Translations under genes and position numbers: made by a program
The notes under the pieces: model-generated
The model's database searches: none
What the model saw: the letters and a program-made list of their open reading frames with translations, nothing else
Told to the model about the DNA's origin: nothing
Origin: Desulfofustis sp.
GTDB lineage: Bacteria > Desulfobacterota > Desulfobulbia > Desulfobulbales > Desulfocapsaceae
Length of the DNA stretch: 19,329 nucleotides
Assembly (NCBI GenBank): GCA_030145365.1
Contig: JAQYVS010000112.1
Coordinates: 1-19,329, forward strand
Direction of reading: 5' to 3'
Shown here: positions 8,073 through 14,367 of the stretch, piece after piece
Numbering within the stretch: position 1 is the stretch's first letter
How the letters are laid out: the number at the start of each line of letters is the position of its first letter

Positions 8073-8549
8073 TTAATTGCTACTTGCAGAGATGGTTTCG
8101 ATGAATCGTTGAAATATTTCGCGATTGTTTTGGCAGGAGTCTTGAGCAGTTGTATATTGCAGAGCACCTGATATACAGAATGAAACGCAGTTCGGCTCCC
8201 CCTGGCAGAGATTACATTTCCGGCTGACCATGTTGATCTTGTCGAAGTGGATATTACCGAACGGGCAGGCCAGAATGCACATCTTGCAGCCGGCACACCG
8301 ATTGCTGTCAATCTCGATGGCACCGGTGACACTATTTCTGACGATTGCTGCTGCAGGACAGATCTCGAGACACCAGGCATCCTCACAATGCATACAGGTT
8401 TGCGGAAGACAGACCTTGACATCATTGTGGTACTCGACCCTGATGTTTGAGTCTTCCCTTTTAAAATTGCCGGTTTGACGAAATGCGCAGGCATATTCAC
8501 AATTGCGGCAAACGACACATTTCGTAACATCCATCGTTATGAAACGCAT
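8073..8549 (-). CDS. Polyferredoxin-like 4Fe-4S electron transfer subunit (DmsB/HycB type)
   Basis: This 158-residue protein is rich in cysteine clusters. They are CVVCRNCEYAC near the start, CLPQTCMHCEDAWCLEICP, CAGCKMCILACPF, and CNLCQGEPNCVSFC. This is the four-cluster pattern of iron-sulfur subunits that pair with molybdopterin enzymes. It should pass electrons between the catalytic subunit (27 bases downstream) and the FAD oxidoreductase (49 bases upstream). There is no signal peptide or membrane segment. Confidence 0.9.
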   Translation of the reverse strand: MRFITMDVTKCVVCRNCEYACAFRQTGNFKREDSNIRVEYHNDVKVCLPQTCMHCEDAWCLEICPAAAIVRNSVTGAIEIDSNRCAGCKMCILACPFGNIHFDKINMVSRKCNLCQGEPNCVSFCISGALQYTTAQDSCQNNREIFQRFIETISASSN

Positions 8550-8598
8550 GGTACTATTCCTATCCGTAAAGAGTATAAATCATTATTTCCAAACAGTA

Positions 8599-9846
8599 CT
8601 ATTTAACAAATGCTTGATGGTGCTGCGAGATATTTTGTGCCATGAGTGCCTTAAGCATTTCCGGTTTACCTTCAATCCGAACTTTTTCCCTGATGAGCGG
8701 CCGCAACAGGCCAAGTGTTGAAACGAGTTCCGAGCTGCCCACGCACGTTGCACCGATTGGTACACCACCCTTTAATACGATTGTCATGTACTGATCATCT
8801 GGAAGACTGTCGTCTGACCAGCGCTCACAACCTTCGTCTGCTAAAAACTCCCCCATGGATGCTACGGTTACGTCGAACATCTGGGTTACGTTCATATTGA
8901 GGCTCCCTTTGTAAGGGGTACAATTTGCAGCCATACAGCGCCCTGCAACGCCGCCGGTTTCTACTGCTGTGGGCCAGAGTGCATGGACGACTGGGACACC
9001 TCCAGAAAAAGAAGGCACCTGGGCTACATCGCCAGCTGCGTAGATACCCGGAAGGGAGGTTTCCATCCGCTCGTTTACTACAATTCCTGCATCAATTTTA
9101 ATTCCGGTGCCTTTCAGGAAGGCTATATTTGGCTGAACACCGGTACCGACTATAATGAAGTCTGCGGTCATTCTGCTGCCATCTTTGAAAAAGAGCCTAT
9201 ATTTCCTGTCCTCACTACGTTCTATATGGGTGGTGAGCGTATTTACCCTCAAGTCGACCCCCTTCTCTTTCATCCTGGAGGCGAGAAGGTTTGCCCCGCG
9301 TTCATCCAGGGCTCTGGGCATAATACGGTTCATGAGCTCAACAACTGAAACGTGGAGTCCGCGGCTTAACGCAGCACAGGCACCCTGCAATGAGACAAAA
9401 CCTGATCCGAGAACGGCGACCCGGTTACCTTCTTTAAAAAAAGGATCGAGCTTGGCCGCATCTGCCAGAGTCCAGAGATGGTGGACACCATCGCCTGTTA
9501 GTCCCGGTATAGGCGGCATTACCGGTGAGGAACCGGTTGCTATGAGCAGTTTGTCGTAAGGAAGCGTTGTGTTGTCTTCCAGTTGGATACACTGCTTTTC
9601 AACCAGAAGTCTCCCAACCGCACTTTTTATACAGGTGGTATTGAGTTGTTCGTAATAATCCTGTTCCCGGACAAACAGATGTTCATGAGGAACCTTGCCC
9701 CGCAGATAGTAGGGGAGTAATACTCTGGAGTAAGGCCTTTTGCCTTCTTTTGAAATGATGGTCAGTTGAGAGGTCTGATCATGTTTTCTAAATGCCTCTA
9801 AAGCGCTCAGCCCTGCTGCACTATTACCGATTATTACAACGTTCAT
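8599..9846 (-). CDS. FAD-dependent pyridine nucleotide-disulfide oxidoreductase (NirB/rubredoxin reductase-like)
   Basis: The protein has 415 residues. It starts with the FAD dinucleotide fold MNVVIIGNSAAGLSALEAF, followed by KRPYSRVLLPYYLRGKV, typical of NirB-like and rubredoxin reductase-like enzymes. The second dinucleotide fold (VAVLGSGFVSLQGACAAL) binds NAD(P)H. FAD-site motifs ADFIIVGTGVQPN and GIYAAGDVAQVP follow. There is no redox CxxC pair, so this is not a disulfide reductase. It is the likely NAD(P)H-handling component of the Mo/FeS/FAD trio. Whether the trio reduces corrinoid, oxidises the substrate or serves another purpose is unknown. Confidence 0.87.
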   Translation of the reverse strand: MNVVIIGNSAAGLSALEAFRKHDQTSQLTIISKEGKRPYSRVLLPYYLRGKVPHEHLFVREQDYYEQLNTTCIKSAVGRLLVEKQCIQLEDNTTLPYDKLLIATGSSPVMPPIPGLTGDGVHHLWTLADAAKLDPFFKEGNRVAVLGSGFVSLQGACAALSRGLHVSVVELMNRIMPRALDERGANLLASRMKEKGVDLRVNTLTTHIERSEDRKYRLFFKDGSRMTADFIIVGTGVQPNIAFLKGTGIKIDAGIVVNERMETSLPGIYAAGDVAQVPSFSGGVPVVHALWPTAVETGGVAGRCMAANCTPYKGSLNMNVTQMFDVTVASMGEFLADEGCERWSDDSLPDDQYMTIVLKGGVPIGATCVGSSELVSTLGLLRPLIREKVRIEGKPEMLKALMAQNISQHHQAFVK

Positions 9847-9915
9847 ACAATTCTTTTCTTTAAAACGATAGGGTTAATGTTCCTGTATTTACTTCCATTT
9901 TGTTTCAGATAACCA

Positions 9916-10710
9916 TCAGGGTTCATCCCCGTGCTTTGTTTTTCCGCGGATCACGCGAAATTGACAGTTCACCATTCGGCATCGGCTGCACTTATTTTCA
10001 AGACCTTTTTTACCAGAACTTTTGGTCAGTGTCTGGAAGAATGAGATTGACTTTGTTGGTACCATGATGGCCGATGAGTTGAGTGATACACCCACTGATG
10101 TATGGTCGGCCAGTTTAAAAAGCACCTGTTGCTGTTCGAGCGGATAGCCATCGATGCCGGGGGCAAAGCGTGGTCCTGTTGCAAGGCCGTACGGGGAACA
10201 GCGATCTGAAATGACGTTGCAAACATGTTCGCTCAAAAGATCCAGCATGGCCGTGCCGACCGCATCAAAGAGGGTAGATTGATAAATTTCGTTGTTCGCT
10301 GCCAGATGTCTGCAATGTTCCTCCAGGCCATCTCCAAGAGTTCCGATAACCACACCTACCAATTGGGCACCAGAAACTTCAAGACAGTCCGGAACACTCA
10401 CATGTGATCCTTCCTCAAGAATGATTTTCTCCCTGTGGATTGTCTGTGAAACTTTATAAAGACGATAGGTAGCCTGGGAAGTGACGAGTTTTGATGCCTC
10501 ATCAATACAATGCTGAGCCCGCTGGATTGTCGAATTGTCTGGCCTGTATTTATTTCCACCGAAATAGCGGCTGACAGACTCGATTTTCAGATCAGTTATG
10601 ACCTTGGATATATTGGTGATATGATGAGCGGCCAGCTCACCTGGGGAAAGCTCAGGTAGGGAAGATTGATGGTCTTTGTGAATGGCGTTTTTCAGTTTTT
10701 TTTCCACCAT
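9916..10710 (-). CDS. MetH activation-domain-like protein with C-terminal cysteine motif, probable corrinoid reactivase
   Basis: This is a 264-residue protein. The central part resembles the vitamin B12-dependent methionine synthase activation domain. LVGVVIGTLGDGLEEH is followed by LFDAVGTAMLDLLSEHVCN and by GPRFAPGIDGYPLEQQ, the equivalent of the RPxPGY S-adenosylmethionine-binding motif (Arg181). The segment VGVSLNSSAIMVPTKSISF matches the end of that domain. The C-terminus adds C241-x2-C244-x4-C249 (CSRCRMVNCQFR), which could bind an iron-sulfur cluster. Such stand-alone proteins are thought to reduce inactive cob(II)alamin on corrinoid proteins, consistent with its place just after the mtmB homologue. 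The start is uncertain because no clear ribosome binding site precedes the ATG. Confidence 0.75.
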   Translation of the reverse strand: MVEKKLKNAIHKDHQSSLPELSPGELAAHHITNISKVITDLKIESVSRYFGGNKYRPDNSTIQRAQHCIDEASKLVTSQATYRLYKVSQTIHREKIILEEGSHVSVPDCLEVSGAQLVGVVIGTLGDGLEEHCRHLAANNEIYQSTLFDAVGTAMLDLLSEHVCNVISDRCSPYGLATGPRFAPGIDGYPLEQQQVLFKLADHTSVGVSLNSSAIMVPTKSISFFQTLTKSSGKKGLENKCSRCRMVNCQFRVIRGKTKHGDEP

Positions 10711-10745
10711 ATGTGTACACGGCAGGAGAACATGTCTAAACTCTT

Positions 10746-10777
10746 GGGCCGATGAAAACAGAAGTCTTCATCGGCCC
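10746..10777. repeat. Perfect 11-bp inverted repeat between mtmB-like and reactivase genes
   Basis: GGGCCGATGAA and TTCATCGGCCC are separated by a 10-base loop. No U-run follows on either strand, so it looks like an mRNA processing or stability hairpin rather than a classical terminator. Confidence 0.6.
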
Positions 10778-10801
10778 GTTGATTGAAATTCTGGATCTCT
10801 G

Positions 10802-10830
10802 ATGCACATCCCGACATGCGGGATGTGCAT
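10802..10830. repeat. Perfect 12-bp inverted repeat just after the mtmB-like gene
   Basis: ATGCACATCCCG and CGGGATGTGCAT are separated by the five-base loop ACATG. It lies 45 bases after the mtmB-like stop on the minus strand. With the second hairpin at 10746-10777 it forms a tandem pair that may protect the 3' end of the corrinoid protein-methyltransferase mRNA or reduce readthrough. No U-run follows. Confidence 0.65.
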
Positions 10831-10874
10831 AACTACGAGATTATATACAAAACAGAGAAGAAGAATCCCACTGA

Positions 10875-12257
10875 TTAGTAGGGAAACTCCACACCCATCT
10901 CCGCAATTTCGTCCTTAGCTCGACGGAACATGTCCATATGTTCATCCGTCGGGAGCGCTTTGGCAACATCATAACACTCTTGGTACTCAGAGCCCATGGG
11001 TGCATCTACAGCGTTGTCCTCGTATTTTGCCAGCAGTCGGTTGGCGATTTCGTTAGCTTGTTCGCGAGACATTTTCTGTCTTGCCACGGCATGACCAACT
11101 TCGCATCCCAGACGAGCCTCAAGAGGGGTCGCCCGATTGCGGTATTTGTTTCGAGTGGAAGCCATTTCCCAGAGGTGCCAGCTTGTGACTGTCGAGATCA
11201 TTGCATGAACGGCAGTTTCTCTGAACAGCATTTCGGTCATTGGACCAGCATTGGCAAATCCGTTTGATGTGTAAAGCAAATTGCTGTTTCGGGCCAGTGC
11301 TTGTCCAGCCATGGAAATTGACCAGAGGAGTTCGCGGGTCGTGTTCGATCCATAATTGAGGTGAAATGGAAAATGCTGGTTGAACATGGCTCCATGGATA
11401 ACCAGCCCAATGAGACTGTAGGCAACGGTGGTAATTGCTGTACCTTCAGAACCGCCGCACCAGCCGCCATAAATTGCCCCGGTGAGATTTCCTGTATAGG
11501 AACCATATTGGGCATAGTGGAGAGACCTGTTTAACAAGGTATCTGCGGTCTTGAACTCGGTTAATGAGCCAACGAGGCGGGCATCGGTCTTTTGCACACC
11601 CCAATCATTATCTGAAACAGCTATCTGTCCAGAGTCGTGTTCAGCAGTTCCGAACGCCACCATGAACACACCGGGCCGTCCAACCAACCGAGCGGCCATT
11701 TTCTGGTTTTGAATGTGCTGGATACAGCCTGAGATTTCGCTTGGTCCACCCGACTCGATTAAGTGCCCGAAAGTCTCTTCCAGAATTGGACCGCAGAGGC
11801 CATCAAGGATTGGCTCTTTGAGGTACGCCATGCACATCGACTGGTGGTATTTTTCGTCAACGGTGATATCAGGGCTCAGGATACAGAAGGGCGGTTCCGT
11901 ATCTTCAATAGAACGGTGCTTCATGATCCTGGAATCTTTGCCGCCGCCCACGCTATATTGATTCTTGGCAAAATAAAGGGCTTCTCCGATCTCCTCGTCG
12001 GTGACTTCTATAACCCGATGAGAGTCGGTGTTGTAATAACCCACCTCTCTGAACAAATCCCAGGCAGCCTGCCAGATTCGATCAGCCATGCCCTCATCAC
12101 TTGGGCAAGGATTTTGGGGATCATATTTGATTTCATATTTTTTTGTGAGTTTCTTCAAGGTCGGGGAAAAATGTCTCGGCAGAAAGTCGTCCTCGTCCAT
12201 GAATTTTCCAGTTCTACCACGATCAATTATTTCCCAATGACGATAAGGTGTTGACAT
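10875..12257 (-). CDS. MtmB-family (monomethylamine methyltransferase) homologue without pyrrolysine
   Basis: This 460-residue protein is full length for MtmB (458 in methanogens). It can be aligned from memory with archaeal MtmB over its whole length: YDPQ..PSDEGMADRIWQA near the start, VGYYNTDSHRVIE, GRPGVFMVAFGT, GGSEGTAITTV, HLNYGSNTTRELLWS, AGPMTEMLFRE, and at the end ECYDVAKALPTDEHM. In MtmB the motif GRPGMGV-O-GPET carries the catalytic pyrrolysine. Here an ungapped match gives GRPGVFM-V200-AFGT, and the frame has no UAG, so it must work without pyrrolysine. The family demethylates amines onto a corrinoid protein, and the substrate of this version is unknown. GGGAGG sits five to ten bases before the ATG. 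It is 56 bases downstream of the corrinoid protein gene and surely cotranscribed. Confidence 0.88.
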   Translation of the reverse strand: MSTPYRHWEIIDRGRTGKFMDEDDFLPRHFSPTLKKLTKKYEIKYDPQNPCPSDEGMADRIWQAAWDLFREVGYYNTDSHRVIEVTDEEIGEALYFAKNQYSVGGGKDSRIMKHRSIEDTEPPFCILSPDITVDEKYHQSMCMAYLKEPILDGLCGPILEETFGHLIESGGPSEISGCIQHIQNQKMAARLVGRPGVFMVAFGTAEHDSGQIAVSDNDWGVQKTDARLVGSLTEFKTADTLLNRSLHYAQYGSYTGNLTGAIYGGWCGGSEGTAITTVAYSLIGLVIHGAMFNQHFPFHLNYGSNTTRELLWSISMAGQALARNSNLLYTSNGFANAGPMTEMLFRETAVHAMISTVTSWHLWEMASTRNKYRNRATPLEARLGCEVGHAVARQKMSREQANEIANRLLAKYEDNAVDAPMGSEYQECYDVAKALPTDEHMDMFRRAKDEIAEMGVEFPY

Positions 12258-12313
12258 GTATTACCTCCCGATTATGTCATGACTTCAATGGTTAGCTGTA
12301 AGGAATGAATAAC

Positions 12314-12949
12314 CTATTCACCGGCCAGCATAGCAGAGAAAAGTTCCGGTGCTGATTTGGCATCATAGCAATACAGGTCTGCACCAATTTTGTCAGCCCA
12401 CATTTGGGATGTGGGGGCACCGCCGATAACGACTTTGTAGTTGTCCCGAATTCCCTTTGAATTAAGGATCTCAATAATCTCCATCTGACGAGGCATGGTG
12501 GTTGTCATCAGGGAGGAAGAGGCAATGAAATCAGCGCCCATGGTTTCGGCTTCTTTGACAAAGGTCAGAGAGTCGACGTTGTAGCCAAGATCCTTGACGA
12601 CAAAGCCGTTTGTCTCGAGTATCAGTTTAACAATGTTTTTGCCTATTTCGTGTAAGTCACCTTTAACTACTCCAAGGATGACCTTGCCTTTCACCTGACG
12701 TCCGCCAGCGGCTTCGAGATAGGGTTCAAGAACCTCAACGGCAGCACTCAATGCCTCTCCGGAGAGCATTATTTCAGGCAGGAAGATTTCGAGCTTGGCA
12801 AAAAGATCCCCCACATGGGCCATGGTCTTGGTCAGTGAGTCGATCATTTCAAGGGGATTGATACCGTCTTTTAAAAGTTTCTCAGCGAGTTCTTTTGCTT
12901 CCTCGGCATCACCTTCTTCGACCATTTTACATAGATTTTCTAGAGACAT
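12314..12949 (-). CDS. Methyl-accepting corrinoid protein (MtmC/MttC/MtgC type)
   Basis: The protein has 211 residues and two domains. An N-terminal helical cap (residues 1-85, including LFAKLEIFLPEIMLSGEAL) is followed by a Rossmann-like B12-binding domain. The domain has the D98-x-H100-x2-G103 motif in VKGDLHEIGKNIV (His100 is the lower cobalt ligand), a serine-rich segment ASSSLMTT, and VVIGGAPTS near the end. It accepts the methyl group from the MtmB-like and possibly the MttB-like enzyme, and donates it to the second methyltransferase. It is the first gene of the operon. The promoter and operator lie about 90-140 bases upstream, and GGAG seven bases before the ATG supports the start. Confidence 0.92.
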   Translation of the reverse strand: MSLENLCKMVEEGDAEEAKELAEKLLKDGINPLEMIDSLTKTMAHVGDLFAKLEIFLPEIMLSGEALSAAVEVLEPYLEAAGGRQVKGKVILGVVKGDLHEIGKNIVKLILETNGFVVKDLGYNVDSLTFVKEAETMGADFIASSSLMTTTMPRQMEIIEILNSKGIRDNYKVVIGGAPTSQMWADKIGADLYCYDAKSAPELFSAMLAGE

Positions 12950-13037
12950 AAGACAACTCCACGTTGTTTGTAAAAATTTTCTCGATACAGGAACTCATTG
13001 TCTGTAGCCTGTATAGTCACTCTTGGACAGTGGTAAC

Positions 13038-13049
13038 CAGTATATACAG
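13038..13049. promoter_or_regulatory. Probable GntR operator in front of the corrinoid protein-mtmB operon
   Basis: CAGTATATACAG differs by one base from the perfect palindrome CTGTATATACAG found at two other promoters in the window. The flanks AACC and GGTT extend the symmetry. It lies just downstream of a candidate promoter, where a bound repressor would block transcription. Confidence 0.65.
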
Positions 13050-13059
13050 GTTGTGTCGT

Positions 13060-13089
13060 TATATATTATACGGTTATTGACCTTGTCAA
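13060..13089 (-). promoter_or_regulatory. Candidate promoter of the corrinoid protein-mtmB operon
   Basis: On the minus strand the -35 box TTGACA lies at 13089-13084. The AT-rich tract TATAATATATAAC (13070-13058) provides a -10, best as TATATA with an 18-base spacer. Transcription would start near 13053, directly in front of the operator. The 13-base distance to the better-looking TATAAT is too short for a standard promoter. Confidence 0.5.
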
Positions 13090-13096
13090 GCATATT

Positions 13097-13122
13097 CTGA
13101 ATCCGTTAAAACCCAGATTCAG
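13097..13122 (-). terminator. Hairpin after the regulator gene, possible terminator
   Basis: CTGAATC and GATTCAG form a 7-bp stem that G-U and G-C pairs extend to about 9 on the minus strand, with a U-rich loop. No long U-run follows, so it is a weak terminator candidate between the regulator gene and the next promoter. Confidence 0.35.
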
Positions 13123-13172
13123 CGTCTAATTTTACGGGAACACCGGCCACTGTTTTCAGGCTCTCAATGCCT

Positions 13173-13928
13173 TCATTCATCTAACAAAGACCGCTCGAGT
13201 TTTGGTGAAAAAACATCGCGAAAGGACATCTCTCCACGCATGAAATATTCTACATAACAGACAGGCTGGTCATTTGAATATTCGGTTCGTTTAAAATGGA
13301 ATGCCGGATACCCAGCCTGTACTTTGAAGATGGAGGCAATTTCCTCTGACAGGTTTACCGCCATGAGATCCTGGGATATTTGGGTCAGGTCTACTCTGTA
13401 TTTATTGGCCAGCAGCTCATAGATCGATTCCTTCTCCAGATCGTCCATCAGAATGCCGGCGGCTATTTCGGTACGCAGATAATGGACTGCATACCGTACC
13501 GGTAAGTTGTCAAAGTAATTGAGACGTTTTACAAGAATTACCTGCTCAGGAAAGCCCAGGACACCTGCCACCTCTTTCGGCGTTTCAATGACACCGGCTT
13601 TGAGTACCTCTGCAGATGTTGTTACATTGAGGTCTTCTGCCCAAAGCTTGAATGGCCGAACGCGAAAAAATCCGGAGTAGTGCTTCTGTGTTTTCACGAA
13701 TGAGCCTTTACCGTTGACCCGACTGATATGTCCTTCTCTCTCCAGCTCATCCATCGCTTTTCGAGCAGTCATCCGACTCACGGAAAAAAAATCAGCTAAC
13801 CGGTTCTCCGATGGCAGGGCATCAGTAAAACTATGGGATGCTATCCCTTCCAGGATATAGGCCTTGATCTTTTTGTATTTCGGCAGGGCTGGTTTATGCA
13901 ATCCTTTCTGGGGGTGTTTATTAGCCAT
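13173..13928 (-). CDS. GntR-family transcriptional regulator with UTRA (HutC-type) ligand domain
   Basis: This is a 251-residue cytoplasmic DNA-binding protein. Residues 15-80 form the winged helix: YKKIKAYILEGIASHSF, LPSENRLADFFSVSRMTARK, and the wing ISRVNGKGSFV. The rest, from about residue 90, is a UTRA effector-binding domain (VILVKRLNYFDNLPVRYAVHYL, FHFKRTEYSNDQPVCYVEYF). HutC-type regulators usually repress uptake and degradation operons until a substrate-like ligand binds. Palindromes of the type such proteins bind are found 8 bases before its own start and at the two methyltransferase operons, so it probably represses all three, including itself. The start has no obvious ribosome binding site because the operator occupies that position. 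Confidence 0.88.
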   Translation of the reverse strand: MANKHPQKGLHKPALPKYKKIKAYILEGIASHSFTDALPSENRLADFFSVSRMTARKAMDELEREGHISRVNGKGSFVKTQKHYSGFFRVRPFKLWAEDLNVTTSAEVLKAGVIETPKEVAGVLGFPEQVILVKRLNYFDNLPVRYAVHYLRTEIAAGILMDDLEKESIYELLANKYRVDLTQISQDLMAVNLSEEIASIFKVQAGYPAFHFKRTEYSNDQPVCYVEYFMRGEMSFRDVFSPKLERSLLDE

Positions 13929-13935
13929 AGCGTGT

Positions 13936-13947
13936 CTGTATATACAG
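13936..13947. promoter_or_regulatory. Perfect palindromic operator before the GntR gene
   Basis: CTGTATATACAG is a perfect 12-bp palindrome centred about 14 bases upstream of the regulator start codon. Binding here would give autoregulation. HutC-type GntR proteins are known to bind TGTATATACA-like sites. Confidence 0.7.
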
Positions 13948-14077
13948 GTTTAGTTTCCCTTTTTTCCTGGTTGGATGTTATTTTCTGTTCGCATTTAAAC
14001 GTTAATTAACTTTATTATATTAACTACTAAAGCACTCATTCATGGTAGACACGGAGTGTGTCAGTACGCACGAATTA

Positions 14078-14089
14078 TAACCTAGGTTA
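14078..14089. promoter_or_regulatory. Perfect 12-bp palindrome just upstream of the mttB-like promoter
   Basis: TAACCTAGGTTA ends four bases before the -35 box TTGACA. The position suits an activator site. It differs from the GntR-type palindrome, and I see no second copy in the window. Confidence 0.35.
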
Positions 14090-14093
14090 CTGC

Positions 14094-14122
14094 TTGACAG
14101 GGTAAATGATGTCAATTAAAAA
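14094..14122 (+). promoter_or_regulatory. Candidate promoter of the mttB-like operon
   Basis: The -35 box TTGACA lies at 14094-14099. An AT-rich -10 (TAAAAA at about 14117-14122) follows with a 17-base spacer. The distance from the -35 box to the downstream operator (35 bases) is nearly the same as at the corrinoid protein-mtmB promoter (34 bases), which supports both assignments. Confidence 0.5.
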
Positions 14123-14134
14123 ATAAAGTCTCAT

Positions 14135-14146
14135 CTGTATATACAG
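14135..14146. promoter_or_regulatory. Perfect palindromic operator before the mttB-like operon
   Basis: CTGTATATACAG is identical to the site in front of the regulator gene. It lies just downstream of the predicted transcription start, where repressor binding would block elongation or open-complex formation. Confidence 0.7.
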
Positions 14147-14367
14147 GGGAAGAACGCTGATCCGCCCGTCTGTTCAAGATTCTTAACTTTATATTTCCAA
14201 ATAGTTATAATAAATTCACGGGACGAGAATTTGAAAATTAGTGTGAAATTTGTTGTTTTCTGTCGTCTCGCAGCGGTGAAGAACTTCTATTGTTGCAGTG
14301 ACCGAGCAAACACTTTCCTGTCAATACAGTTACCGCATATGATCTTCTGCCAAAGGAGTAGAGTGCA

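Larger units (their letters stand above)
13948..14367. other. Divergent intergenic region between regulator and mttB-like operon
   Basis: No gene is seen in this 420-base stretch. It holds an AT-rich segment with the palindrome GTTAATTAAC (14001-14010), a 12-bp palindrome TAACCTAGGTTA (14078-14089), a TTGACA promoter (14094-14122), an operator (14135-14146) and then a leader of about 240 bases for the mttB-like mRNA. The leader ends in the ribosome binding site AAAGGAG nine bases before ATG. Confidence 0.6.

Noticed and set aside
8048..8530. 160-codon open frame overlapping the ferredoxin gene on the same strand
   Set aside because: It is a shifted frame of the ferredoxin coding region, which has four clear cysteine clusters. 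The shifted protein shows no family features.
8599..8601. UAG ending the FAD oxidoreductase as a pyrrolysine codon
   Set aside because: The protein is already full length for its family, and the frame stops again after about a dozen codons. UAG ends of the corrinoid protein and activator genes were rejected for the same reason.
10724..10754. AGGAG followed by ATG on the plus strand between two minus-strand genes
   Set aside because: The frame encodes only seven residues and overlaps the hairpin, so chance is the simplest explanation.
11763..12254. 163-codon open frame on the plus strand opposite the mtmB-like gene
   Set aside because: It is antisense to a well-supported gene, lacks recognisable domains, and its composition is explained by the codon structure of the real gene.
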